Source: Saprospiraceae bacterium
Lineage (GTDB): Bacteria; Bacteroidota; Bacteroidia; Chitinophagales; Saprospiraceae
Direction of reading: 5' to 3'
Assembly (NCBI GenBank): GCA_041392805.1
Contig: JAWKLJ010000001.1
Span: forward strand, 2,728,001-2,792,000
DNA: 64,000 nt
In this document: piece after piece, positions 48,988 through 57,428 of the stretch
Layout: every line of letters begins with the position of its first letter
How positions within the stretch are numbered: position 1 is the stretch's first letter
The notes under the pieces: generated by a model
What the model was told of the DNA's origin: nothing
The model's database searches: none
The model's input: only the letters and a program-made list of their open reading frames with translations
Program-made: the position numbers and the translations under genes

Positions 48988-50775
48988 ATGTCTTATCGAA
49001 AAAACCAACCTGCTGCTTACCCTTTCCTAACCATTAAAGGAATGGGCCTTTTTTTTGTTTCCTTGCTCTTTTTATTAACTGCTTACCACTGCAAACGAGA
49101 AGCCCCTGAACCTCCCAATGGGGGTCTGTTCTTGCCCGATGGCTTTGAGGCGGTGGTCGTGGTAGATAGCCTCGACGGCAAAGCCCGTCAACTGGCCGTC
49201 AACAGCAATGGCGATGTATATGTAAAACTGCGTTATTCAGATGACCAAGGTGGCTGCGCAGTGTTGCGAGATACCAATAATGATGGTCGCGCAGATATTA
49301 TTAAAAAATTTGGTGTGTACGAGCACAAGGGTAAATGGGGTTACCAGACAGCCATGCGCATTCATGAGGGTTTTTTATATTTTAGTACGGAGCTAGCCGT
49401 TTACCGTTACCCCTTAGATAGTGAGGAAATGGTACCGAAAGACACCCTTGAATTGGTCGTCTTGGACGACCACGAACATGGCGACCATGAACACAATGCT
49501 AAGCCTATTGCTTTCGACAAAAAGGGTCACCTTTATGTCCCCTTTGGCGCGCCTTCCAATGCCTGCCAGGAACCCAAACGCACCCCGGGCGCTCCAGGTT
49601 TAGACCCCTGTCCCCACCTGGAACATCACGCCGGCGTCTGGCAATTTGACGCCAATACCCTTAACCAAACCCAAGCGAATGGCAAAAAATATGCGACGGG
49701 GATCAGAAGTGTTGTGGCCATGAGCTGGAATGATCAGGCAGATGAGCTTTTTCTGGTCATGCATGGGCGAGACGATTTATTACGACTATTTCCCGAACAT
49801 TTTAGTCCCTGGCAGAGTGCTTTGCTCCCATCCGAGGAATTCCTAAGGGTCAAAGAGGGCGCTAATTTTGGTTGGCCTTATTGCTATTATGATCAAATAA
49901 AGCAGCAGAAGGTACTGGCCCCGGAATATGGTGGCGATGGTTCCATCATCGACAGGTGCGGCGATTTTGAAAAGCCTATTATGGGCTTCCCGGGTCACTG
50001 GGCGCCTAATGATCTCCTGTTTTACGATGGCGAGCAGTTTCCTGAGCGATACAAGGAAGGCGCTTTTGTCGCTTTTCATGGCTCTACCAACCGAGCCCCC
50101 TACCCGCAATCGGGTTATATCATCGGCTTCGTTCCTTTTAAGGGGGGTGAAAAAAGCGGGGATATGGAAGTTTTCGCTGATGGTTTTGCGCAGGTAGACC
50201 CGATCGTCAATGTCAGGGATGCCCGGTATCGCCCTATGGGATTGGCCGTTGGTCCTGATGGTAGTTTGTATATTGGAGACACCGAAAAAGGAAAAATTTG
50301 GCGGGTCACCTATACTGGAGACAAAAAAACATTTGGCAAGGAGCAATTGGCAAGTATGGAAGCCAGGAAAACGCTTTCCCATATTAGAACACCTGATGAG
50401 GTGGAAGACAACTTGCAAAAAGACATGGTTGATGCCAGTCAGCTTTTATACAACAGGTATTGTGGGATTTGTCATCAAGCCAATGGGCAGGGTGCCTCCG
50501 GCCGATTCCCGCCCTTGGCCAACACAGAATGGGTGAATGGCGATCCGGCAAGCCTCATCGGTATTGTCCTTCAGGGGATGGAAGGCGGGATTGAGGTCAA
50601 TGGAGAGGCCTATAGTGGCGTTATGCCACAACATAGTTTTTTAAAGGATACAGAGATCGCAGACATCCTCACTTATGTCCGGAGAAACTTTGGGAATACG
50701 TCGGGAGAGATATCACCTGAACTGGTGGCGCAAACCCGAAAGGCATTGGAGCAAACGAAGCAGGTGTTGGAGTGA
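48988..50775 (+). CDS. Sorbosone-dehydrogenase-like lipoprotein with C-terminal cytochrome c
   Basis: This is a 595-residue protein. Its leader is MSYRKNQPAAYPFLTIKGMG.. then a hydrophobic FFVSLLFLLTAYHC lipobox; an internal ATG at 49042 would give a shorter leader lacking basic residues. A PQQ/sorbosone-dehydrogenase-type propeller follows (RDTNNDGRADIIKKFG, DDHEHGDHEHNAKPIAFD, GANFGWPYCYYDQ, PMGLAVGPDGSLYIGDTEKGKIWRV). Residues ~475-575 are a class I cytochrome c with CGICH at 492-496 and ..RFPPLANTEWVNGD..GVMPQHSFLKDTEIADILTYVRRNFGN. The cytochrome part is close in pattern to that of the 734-3922 protein. It probably oxidises an aldose or aldehyde in the periplasm and passes electrons to the respiratory chain. 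Confidence 0.87.
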   Translation: MSYRKNQPAAYPFLTIKGMGLFFVSLLFLLTAYHCKREAPEPPNGGLFLPDGFEAVVVVDSLDGKARQLAVNSNGDVYVKLRYSDDQGGCAVLRDTNNDGRADIIKKFGVYEHKGKWGYQTAMRIHEGFLYFSTELAVYRYPLDSEEMVPKDTLELVVLDDHEHGDHEHNAKPIAFDKKGHLYVPFGAPSNACQEPKRTPGAPGLDPCPHLEHHAGVWQFDANTLNQTQANGKKYATGIRSVVAMSWNDQADELFLVMHGRDDLLRLFPEHFSPWQSALLPSEEFLRVKEGANFGWPYCYYDQIKQQKVLAPEYGGDGSIIDRCGDFEKPIMGFPGHWAPNDLLFYDGEQFPERYKEGAFVAFHGSTNRAPYPQSGYIIGFVPFKGGEKSGDMEVFADGFAQVDPIVNVRDARYRPMGLAVGPDGSLYIGDTEKGKIWRVTYTGDKKTFGKEQLASMEARKTLSHIRTPDEVEDNLQKDMVDASQLLYNRYCGICHQANGQGASGRFPPLANTEWVNGDPASLIGIVLQGMEGGIEVNGEAYSGVMPQHSFLKDTEIADILTYVRRNFGNTSGEISPELVAQTRKALEQTKQVLE

Positions 50776-50807
50776 GTTGTTGGCCAAAAAATTGTCGCTG
50801 AAGATTT

Positions 50808-50815
50808 TATTTTTG
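50808..50815 (+). promoter_or_regulatory. TAnnTTTG promoter box for the aldo/keto reductase gene
   Basis: TATTTTTG is an exact -7 box 30 bases before the ATG at 50846, so the reductase gene is probably transcribed separately from the upstream dehydrogenase gene. Confidence 0.55.
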
Positions 50816-50845
50816 CAATTATCAACGAAAAACAACTAAGCAAGT

Positions 50846-51901
50846 ATGGAAAAACGGATTTGCCAGAATACGGGATTAGAACTATCAGTATTGGGTCTGG
50901 GGTGCTGGTCTTTTGGCGGTGGTGGCTCAGATTATTGGGGGCAAAGAGATCAGAAGGACGTAGAGGATATCGTGCGGACGGCTCTCGATCTAGGCATCAA
51001 TTACTTCGACACCGCCGAAATTTATAATGATGGCAGAAGTGAAATATCGCTTGGGCAGGCTATCAAAGGGATTCCAAGAGCGGAGATCATAATTGGCTCC
51101 AAGGTTAGTCCGGCCAATTGTCAGCCTGCCACCTTGGTGGAGCACTGCGAGGCTTCTTTACGGCGTTTACAGACGGATTATCTTGATTTGTACATGATTC
51201 ATTGGCCGGTACATTCCAAAGCTATTAAGTCTTTTACTCAGGATGAGGACAAAATCAACCATCCGCCGCCAATAAAAGATGTTTATGAAACCCTCCTAAA
51301 ACTCCGACAGGCAGGTAAAATTCGGCATATTGGCATTAGCAACTTCGCTGTATCCAAACTAAAAGAACTACCAGAACGGAGCGAAATTGCTATCAACCAA
51401 TTAGCGTATAACCTGATTAGTCGGGCCATCGAGATAGAAGTCCTGCCATATTGTGCACAGTATGGCATTGGCGTGATGGGTTACATGGGCCTGATGCAGG
51501 GCATTCTGGCCGATAAATGGCCCACTTTTGATGATATCCCGCCTCTCCGTCGACGAACGCGCCATTTTGATAGCAGAAAAATACAAGCCTCTCGCACCGG
51601 GGAGTACGGTTTTGAGACGGAAACGGCTCAGGCTCTCGCCGATATTAAAAATATTGCGCAAGAGATAGGCTGTTCAATGGCTGATCTTTCGCTTAAATGG
51701 ATACAGGCGAACCCTTTCGTGACTTGCAACCTCGTCGGGGCAAGCAGTACAAAGCAAATTAAGGCAAACGCCAAAGCGCTGGAACAAAAACTCTCTCCCG
51801 CTATTGTAGAACAATTAAATAGGGCTACCCAAGCGCTTAAAGAGGGCTTGGGTAACCATATTGATCTGTTTGAAGGGGCTGCTAATGATAGAACCATTTA
51901 G
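50846..51901 (+). CDS. Aldo/keto reductase
   Basis: This 351-residue cytoplasmic NADPH-type oxidoreductase is a TIM barrel. The catalytic tetrad positions are visible: Asp and Tyr in NYFDTAEIYNDGRSE, Lys in IIIGSKVSPAN, and His in YMIHWPVHSK. Further family segments are IRHIGISNFAVSKLKE, the EVLPYCAQYGIGVMGYMGLMQGIL barrel strand, and the C-terminal SLKWIQANPFVTCNLVGASSTKQIKAN cofactor-binding region. It reduces a carbonyl or sugar aldehyde; the substrate is unknown. A shared hairpin separates it from the convergent DUF2807 gene. Confidence 0.9.
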   Translation: MEKRICQNTGLELSVLGLGCWSFGGGGSDYWGQRDQKDVEDIVRTALDLGINYFDTAEIYNDGRSEISLGQAIKGIPRAEIIIGSKVSPANCQPATLVEHCEASLRRLQTDYLDLYMIHWPVHSKAIKSFTQDEDKINHPPPIKDVYETLLKLRQAGKIRHIGISNFAVSKLKELPERSEIAINQLAYNLISRAIEIEVLPYCAQYGIGVMGYMGLMQGILADKWPTFDDIPPLRRRTRHFDSRKIQASRTGEYGFETETAQALADIKNIAQEIGCSMADLSLKWIQANPFVTCNLVGASSTKQIKANAKALEQKLSPAIVEQLNRATQALKEGLGNHIDLFEGAANDRTI

Positions 51902-51913
51902 CTGTGGAGAGCT

Positions 51914-51951
51914 GAGCTGTGGAGACGCGGTTAATCTCGTTTCCACAGCTC
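51914..51951. terminator. Bidirectional terminator-like hairpin
   Basis: GAGCTGTGGAGACG and CGTTTCCACAGCTC form a 14-bp stem with one G-T-type mismatch. It lies between the convergent aldo/keto reductase and DUF2807 genes and contains the stop codon of the latter. No strong T-run follows on either side. Confidence 0.5.
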
Positions 51952-52836
51952 CACTACTTTGCCTTCATCTGCTTTGGTGATCTCCACCAGTTCCTTTTGA
52001 GGGCCAAGTTTAGAAACCCGATACACCTTTGTCCCTATGGTCCATTTTTCATTCTTGACCTGACCGGGGTTGAGCGGAAAGCCATAGCTAAATTTCCGAC
52101 CATCGGGTTTGGGGCCTTCGACATAGGCTTGAAGGCGGTTGGGTGAATTGTTTTTAATTTTCACCTCGATGTATTCCGTAACGGGCTCCCCAACAACCAA
52201 TGGCGTGTTGCGGTCTTCTACTATTTCATCCTTCGTGGAACGAACCTTCAGTTTAGTATTATTTCCGGTATACCTTAGTGTGCCACGGTCTTTGACAACG
52301 CCTTTGATCAGGTCAGGGGAACCTAGTTCAACACTGCCCCAGCCCCAGATATTGACATCCACGACGGGAACGCTTAGGTTCTGGGCATCAATTTGGCCCA
52401 CCTCAACGCCAGTCGAGAGTGTTTGAACCTTGCCTTCCAATATGATCTTACCAACAATGGCCATTGCACTAAATTCTGGGCGGTTTAGGTTTTTTACCAC
52501 CACTGTTTCATGTGTTCCATGTTGTATTCGCGCCAATTGAGGTGCACCAATGGTGATTTTGATGGTTTGGCTAGCTTCTATCCATTCTTTTTGATCTAAA
52601 ACCAGTTGGCCACCTTCTACTGATTTTTCGATTAAATCCATCAAATTAGCATCGGCTGTAATGACCAGTTGCTCGTCAGCAGCAGCATCTATTACGATAT
52701 CAGCATATAGCTGTACCTTTATAAAAGTGACACCAGAAATGTCAAATACTTTGGTCACTATGTCTTTATTTCCTTTTACCTGAGCCGTACATAAACTTAC
52801 ACAAAGCATAAATAGCAGGATAATTAAGCTTCTCAT
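51931..52836 (-). CDS. DUF2807 (GIN-domain) secreted protein
   Basis: This 301-residue protein has signal peptide MRSLIILLFMLCVSLCTAQ. The body shows the right-handed beta-helix-like pattern of DUF2807: FDISGVTFIKVQLYADIVIDAAADEQLVITADANLMDLI, GQLVLDQ, IKITIGAPQLARIQHGTHETVVV, GKIILEGKVQTLSTGVEVGQIDAQNL. The last ~70 residues form a separate small domain. The function of the family is unknown; members are surface or periplasmic proteins in Bacteroidota. Confidence 0.83.
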   Translation of the reverse strand: MRSLIILLFMLCVSLCTAQVKGNKDIVTKVFDISGVTFIKVQLYADIVIDAAADEQLVITADANLMDLIEKSVEGGQLVLDQKEWIEASQTIKITIGAPQLARIQHGTHETVVVKNLNRPEFSAMAIVGKIILEGKVQTLSTGVEVGQIDAQNLSVPVVDVNIWGWGSVELGSPDLIKGVVKDRGTLRYTGNNTKLKVRSTKDEIVEDRNTPLVVGEPVTEYIEVKIKNNSPNRLQAYVEGPKPDGRKFSYGFPLNPGQVKNEKWTIGTKVYRVSKLGPQKELVEITKADEGKVVELWKRD

Positions 52837-53027
52837 AACTATCTGTTTTTGTATTAATTAAATAATTCGGTTAACAGGACAAAGATGCTTGCTAGCCTGT
52901 TTCAAAGCGACTCACTACTTCTAAAAGGTGACTCAGAACATGATTTGAGACTATTTTACAAAATCTGAGTAGCTATTTGAATTTGGCACTTTACTAAGAG
53001 CTTGTCTCGCTCATAAAACTTTGCCGG

Positions 53028-53134
53028 TCACTAACCCTTTCTGAGGTCAACTCAAAATGGCGTTCATAAGCGATGGAATAGGAGCGTTGATCAAGGTTTA
53101 TAGTTGGCTAATGCCAAAAAAATATTAGAGAACC
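53028..53134. repeat. Hairpin repeat family 1, copy 3
   Basis: It aligns with copies 1 and 2 through GAGGTCAACTCAAAA..TTCATAAGCGAT..AGCGTTGATCAAGG.. and AGTTGGCTAATGCCAAAAAAA..TTAGAGAACC. The middle stem GTCAACT/AGTTGGC keeps pairing with one G-T wobble. It lies in the 354-base spacer between the DUF2807 gene and the metal-resistance locus; apart from it and the promoter box at 53167 that spacer shows nothing. Confidence 0.8.
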
Positions 53135-53166
53135 AACTTTGCAAAGCTTTTAATGTTAATAATATG

Positions 53167-53174
53167 TACCTTTG
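53167..53174 (+). promoter_or_regulatory. TAnnTTTG promoter box for the metal-efflux locus
   Basis: TACCTTTG is an exact -7 box. The expected transcript start near 53181 lies just upstream of the TTG start at 53191, giving a ten-base leader. Confidence 0.55.
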
Positions 53175-53190
53175 TTAAAAATCCACCTAT

Positions 53191-53625
53191 TTGGTCAACA
53201 GGATTGTACATATTATCCTTGCATTACTCATCCTCGTTAGTTCTAATGGCTTCGTTGTGAATAAGCACTATTGCCAGAAGGAGCTAAAGAGCATCGCTCT
53301 TTTCGTGCCGGCAGAAGGCTGCCACCAGGCAAAGGCGATGAAAAACTGTCCGATGCATAGTGCTGGTATCAATGACCACCAAAATAAGGATGAAAAAAAA
53401 GGCTGCTGTGACGATGAAACGGAATACATCAAGTTAGATGAAGAGCAAATTCCTCCTTCAGTGGATATGAATTTTCTTGACCATCTGACGCTCTTGCCCG
53501 TTCTTTTTGTAGCACTTCAGCTAGAACTTCCTTCATTAGATGCTCGATCACTACATTACCTCCATTATAAACCACCTTTGATCGTCTATGACTTGTCCGT
53601 AAGTCTACAGACCTTTCGCTGTTAG
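53191..53625 (+). CDS. HYC_CC_PP-family metal-associated protein
   Basis: This 144-residue protein probably uses TTG at 53191 (no ATG is available before the signal sequence VNRIVHIILALLILVSSNGFVVN). The family name comes from its three landmarks, all present: HYC (NKHYCQKEL), CC (KKGCCDDETEYIKLDEE) and PP (LHYKPPLIVYD). In between is a Cys/His/Met-rich segment AEGCHQAKAMKNCPMHS, suited to metal binding. The second hydrophobic stretch is LLPVLFVALQLEL. Members sit next to copper/silver-type RND efflux genes in Bacteroidota, as here (119 bases upstream of the pump gene), so a periplasmic metal-binding or sensing role is inferred. Confidence 0.85.
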   Translation: MVNRIVHIILALLILVSSNGFVVNKHYCQKELKSIALFVPAEGCHQAKAMKNCPMHSAGINDHQNKDEKKGCCDDETEYIKLDEEQIPPSVDMNFLDHLTLLPVLFVALQLELPSLDARSLHYLHYKPPLIVYDLSVSLQTFRC

Positions 53626-53743
53626 CATTTCCTTTTCTATTTAATGAATTTCTACTCCATGCATTCGTCATGGCAGTAGTTTTGTGTATTTGATTTTTCC
53701 TGAGATGGAAGATCAACGTACTTTTTAAGCAGAAAACAAGCTA

Positions 53744-56700
53744 ATGCTAGCAAAATATATTCGCTTTTTCCTGGAAAACAAGCTGGTAGCCTGGCTACTA
53801 CTCTTCGCCTTTGTGGGTTGGGGCTTGGTCACTGCTCCATTCGATTTTGGGATCAATTGGCTCCCGCGCGACCCAGTGGCGGTGGATGCTATCCCCGATA
53901 TTGGTGAAAACCAGCAAATCGTCTTCACCAAGTGGATGGGGCGTTCTCCCCAAGATGTAGAAGACCAGATTTCCTATCCCTTGACTACCGCTTTGCTTGG
54001 TGTTCCGGGGGTAAAAAACATTCGTAGCAATTCTATGTTTGGGTTTTCCAGCATCTATATCATCTTCACCGATGAGGTAGATTTTTATTGGAGCAGGAGT
54101 CGTATATTAGAAAAATTAAACTCCTTACCCGCTAATATCCTGCCGGAAGGCGTACAACCAACCCTTGGTCCAGACGCAACAGCATTGGGGCAGATCTTTT
54201 GGTACACCTTGGAGGGAAGAGACCCCGAGGGAAAGCCAACTGGCGGATGGGGCCTGCAAGAGCTTCGAAGCATCCAGGACTTTTATGTGCGCTTTGGGTT
54301 GTCCTCAGCGGAAGGTGTCTCTGAGGTGGCCTCCATCGGCGGCTTTGTCAAGGAGTACCAGGTGGATGTCGATCCTGACGCCATGAAGACCTACGGTATC
54401 ACCTTGGAGCAAGTCATGCAGGCCATTCGAGGAAGCAACCTGGATATTGGCGCGCAGACCATTGAAATCAATATGGCGGAGTATTTTGTCAGGGGACTGG
54501 GTTATGTAAAAAACATTGAAGATATAGAGAAAAGTGTCGTTAGGGTAAGCAATAATGTTCCTATTAGCATAGGAGATATTGCGAGGGTGAGCCTTGGTCC
54601 TGCCACCCGGCGAGGTGTACTCGACAAGTCAGGGGCAGAGGCGGTCGGAGGCGTCGTCGTTGCCCGATATGGCGCTAATCCATTGGCGGTTATTCAAGCT
54701 GTAAAGGCCAAGATAAAAGAACTTGAGCCCGGGCTCCCGACCAAAACCCTGGCAGATGGAACCGTAACGCAAGTAAAAATCATTCCTTTTTACGATCGCA
54801 CCCAACTGATTAATGAAACCATCGGGACCCTACAGGAAGCCTTAAGTCTTGAAATCCTGATCACGATCATTGTGGTTATTCTGATGTTATTCAATTTAAA
54901 ATCCTCTTTTCTGGTGTCCAGTACTTTACCCATCGCTGTCTTGATGTGTTTCATTGCCATGCGGTATTTTGGGGTAGCGGCCAATATTGTGGCACTCTCG
55001 GGTATTGCCATTGCGATTGGCACGATGGTGGATATGGGCATTGTGCTGACGGAGAGCATGCTTAATAGAATGGAAAAGGCGCCCCCCGAGGAGTCGCTGT
55101 TGACCACCATTTATGAAGCAACCATTGAGGTGGCGTCTGCGGTGATAACCGCTGTAGCAACAACGGTCATCAGTTTTATTCCCGTTTTCACAATGGAAGC
55201 AGCAGAAGGTAAATTGTTCAAACCTTTGGCTTTCACTAAAACCTTTGCCTTGGTGGCCTCTATTGTGGTAGCCATCACCCTTATTCCGCCACTGGCACAT
55301 TCCCTATTTTCGATCAAAACAGATCGCAAGGCTTTCCAACACCTGGGAAATTCATTACTCCTCTTGTCTGGTGTCCTAGTCGCCTATTTCGTACAGCCCG
55401 TTATAGGGCTCATCTTGTCAGTTATAGGGATAACGGGTCTGCTAACGACTTTCATCAGTCAAACTTTCCCCCAGTATTCGAAAGGTTTTATAGGATTAAA
55501 AAATTTCATTTATGCCGCTATAGTAGCCCTGCTGCTCACTCGGGTATGGATGCCGCTTGGGGTCAGCAAAACACTGGTCACCAACTTCCTTTTTGTTGCT
55601 AGCATTATTGGTTTACTGATCGGTTTTTTCTTCCTGATCATCCACTTTTACGAACAAATACTCCGCTTTTTGCTACGGTTTAAATTATTGTTTATTGTAG
55701 CGGTGGTATTTATCGTTTACGAGGGTTTTATCGTATTCAAAAACACCGGAGAAGAATTCATGCCGGCTTTGAATGAAGGCTCTTTCCTTTTGATGCCTAC
55801 GGCTATGCCACATGCGGGTATGCAGGAAAACATTAAAAATGTTCGGTTGCTAGATATGGCTGTGACGGCCATTCCTGAGATACAGTTGGTGGTAGGAAAA
55901 GCAGGTAGGGTGGAAAGTGCACTTGATCCTGCTCCCATGTCGATGTACGAGAATATCATCCTGTATAAGTCAGAGTACAAAACAAATGAACAAGGGCATC
56001 GTATCCGTTTCAAAGTGGATGACCAGGGTGCATATGTCTACGATGAAGCTGGGGAATTGATACCCGACAATAATGGGCAATATTACCGTCAATGGCGGGA
56101 TCACATTCATAGTCCTGATGATATCTGGGATGAAATCGTCCAAGCGACCAAGTTACCGGGCGTCACTTCTGCCCCCAAATTACAGCCAATAGAGACGCGG
56201 CTAATTATGTTGCAAACTGGGATGCGGGCTCCGATGGGCATTAAAGTCCGCGGCGCTGATTTAGCTAGCATTGAAGCCTTTGGCCTGGAATTAGAAAAGC
56301 ACCTAAAAGCTGTCGAGGGGGTAAAAGATGCTGCGGTCTTTGCCGACCGAATTGTGGGGAAACCCTATCTTTTACTTGACATCGATAGGGAGGCCACCAG
56401 CCGTCATGGCTTAACGGTGGAAGAAGTACAACGCTATATTCAGACTGCCATCGGTGGTATGAATATGACGACAACAGTCGAAGGCCGAGAACGTTATGCG
56501 ATCCGAATTCGCTATCCAAGAGAAATGCGAGACGATCCGGAAATACTCAAAAGGGTTTATTTGCCGTCTGATAATGGTGGGCAAATCCCATTGGGAGAAT
56601 TGGTCACCATTAGGTATGAACAAGGGCCGCAATCCATAAAGAGTGAAGATGGCTTCTTGATCGGTTATGTTCTTTTTGATAAAGAGAAAGGATATGCAGA

Positions 56701-57424
56701 AGTCGAGGTGGTCCAAAATGCCCAACGTTATCTGGAAGCACAAATCGCAAATGGCAATCTGGAGGTTCCGGCAGGTATCAGTTACCGCTTTGCGGGTAGT
56801 TATGAGCAGCAAGTTAGGGCAAGTGATCGCCTGGCTATCGTGGTGCCCATCGCCTTGGCGATTATCTTTCTGATCCTCTATTTCCAATTCAACTCGGTTC
56901 TTCTTTCGTCCATGGTATTTACAGGAGTCTTCATTGCCTTCTCTGGGGGTTTTATGCTGATTGGCTTATATGATCAACCCTGGTTCCTCGATTTTGATGT
57001 TTTTGACATCAATATGCGCGACCTGTTTCAAATCCATACTATCAATATCAGTGTAGCGGTATGGGTAGGCTTTTTGGCCTTATTTGGCATTGCCACAGAT
57101 GATGGTGTCTTGGTCGCCACTTTTTTACAAAGTAGTTTCAAAACCAATAAACCTAAAACCATACCGGAGATCAGAGATGCTGTGGTGGAAGGCGGCCTGC
57201 GTCGAATTCGCCCTGCCGTGATGACCACAGCAACGACCATTTTGGCTTTGCTGCCTGTTTTAACTTCAACAGGCCGCGGCGCTGATATTATGTTGCCAAT
57301 GGCCATCCCTTCTTTTGGAGGCATGCTGATCCAAACCATAACAATGTTCACAGTCCCAGTGCTTTTTTCGCTCTGGCAGGAATGGAAATGGAGATGGGAA
57401 AACAGGTTTCAAACTCAATCATAA
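53744..57424 (+). CDS. CusA/CzcA-type heavy-metal RND efflux pump
   Basis: This 1226-residue inner-membrane proton-driven pump is markedly longer than the usual ~1040. It has typical HME-RND segments: RSPQDVEDQISYPLTTALLGVPGVKNIRSNSMFGFSSIYIIF, GIAIAIGTMVDMGIVLTESML in helix 4, FMPALNEGSFLLMPTAMPHAGM at the start of the second half, and GIATDDGVLVATFL in helix 10 with two acidic residues. The extra length is mainly an insertion at residues ~522-644 (SIKTDRKAFQHLGNSLLL..LLIHFYEQILRFLLRF). It contains about four additional hydrophobic helices between the two pseudo-repeats, as seen in some Bacteroidota pumps. It forms an export complex with the TolC-type and CusB-type proteins encoded next; Cu/Ag is the likely cargo. 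Confidence 0.93.
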   Translation: MLAKYIRFFLENKLVAWLLLFAFVGWGLVTAPFDFGINWLPRDPVAVDAIPDIGENQQIVFTKWMGRSPQDVEDQISYPLTTALLGVPGVKNIRSNSMFGFSSIYIIFTDEVDFYWSRSRILEKLNSLPANILPEGVQPTLGPDATALGQIFWYTLEGRDPEGKPTGGWGLQELRSIQDFYVRFGLSSAEGVSEVASIGGFVKEYQVDVDPDAMKTYGITLEQVMQAIRGSNLDIGAQTIEINMAEYFVRGLGYVKNIEDIEKSVVRVSNNVPISIGDIARVSLGPATRRGVLDKSGAEAVGGVVVARYGANPLAVIQAVKAKIKELEPGLPTKTLADGTVTQVKIIPFYDRTQLINETIGTLQEALSLEILITIIVVILMLFNLKSSFLVSSTLPIAVLMCFIAMRYFGVAANIVALSGIAIAIGTMVDMGIVLTESMLNRMEKAPPEESLLTTIYEATIEVASAVITAVATTVISFIPVFTMEAAEGKLFKPLAFTKTFALVASIVVAITLIPPLAHSLFSIKTDRKAFQHLGNSLLLLSGVLVAYFVQPVIGLILSVIGITGLLTTFISQTFPQYSKGFIGLKNFIYAAIVALLLTRVWMPLGVSKTLVTNFLFVASIIGLLIGFFFLIIHFYEQILRFLLRFKLLFIVAVVFIVYEGFIVFKNTGEEFMPALNEGSFLLMPTAMPHAGMQENIKNVRLLDMAVTAIPEIQLVVGKAGRVESALDPAPMSMYENIILYKSEYKTNEQGHRIRFKVDDQGAYVYDEAGELIPDNNGQYYRQWRDHIHSPDDIWDEIVQATKLPGVTSAPKLQPIETRLIMLQTGMRAPMGIKVRGADLASIEAFGLELEKHLKAVEGVKDAAVFADRIVGKPYLLLDIDREATSRHGLTVEEVQRYIQTAIGGMNMTTTVEGRERYAIRIRYPREMRDDPEILKRVYLPSDNGGQIPLGELVTIRYEQGPQSIKSEDGFLIGYVLFDKEKGYAEVEVVQNAQRYLEAQIANGNLEVPAGISYRFAGSYEQQVRASDRLAIVVPIALAIIFLILYFQFNSVLLSSMVFTGVFIAFSGGFMLIGLYDQPWFLDFDVFDINMRDLFQIHTINISVAVWVGFLALFGIATDDGVLVATFLQSSFKTNKPKTIPEIRDAVVEGGLRRIRPAVMTTATTILALLPVLTSTGRGADIMLPMAIPSFGGMLIQTITMFTVPVLFSLWQEWKWRWENRFQTQS

Positions 57425-57428
57425 AGTT

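Noticed and set aside
48753..49037. Small 94-codon frame before the third cytochrome-dehydrogenase gene
   Set aside because: It overlaps the start of the real gene, has no start signals and its composition is not protein-like.
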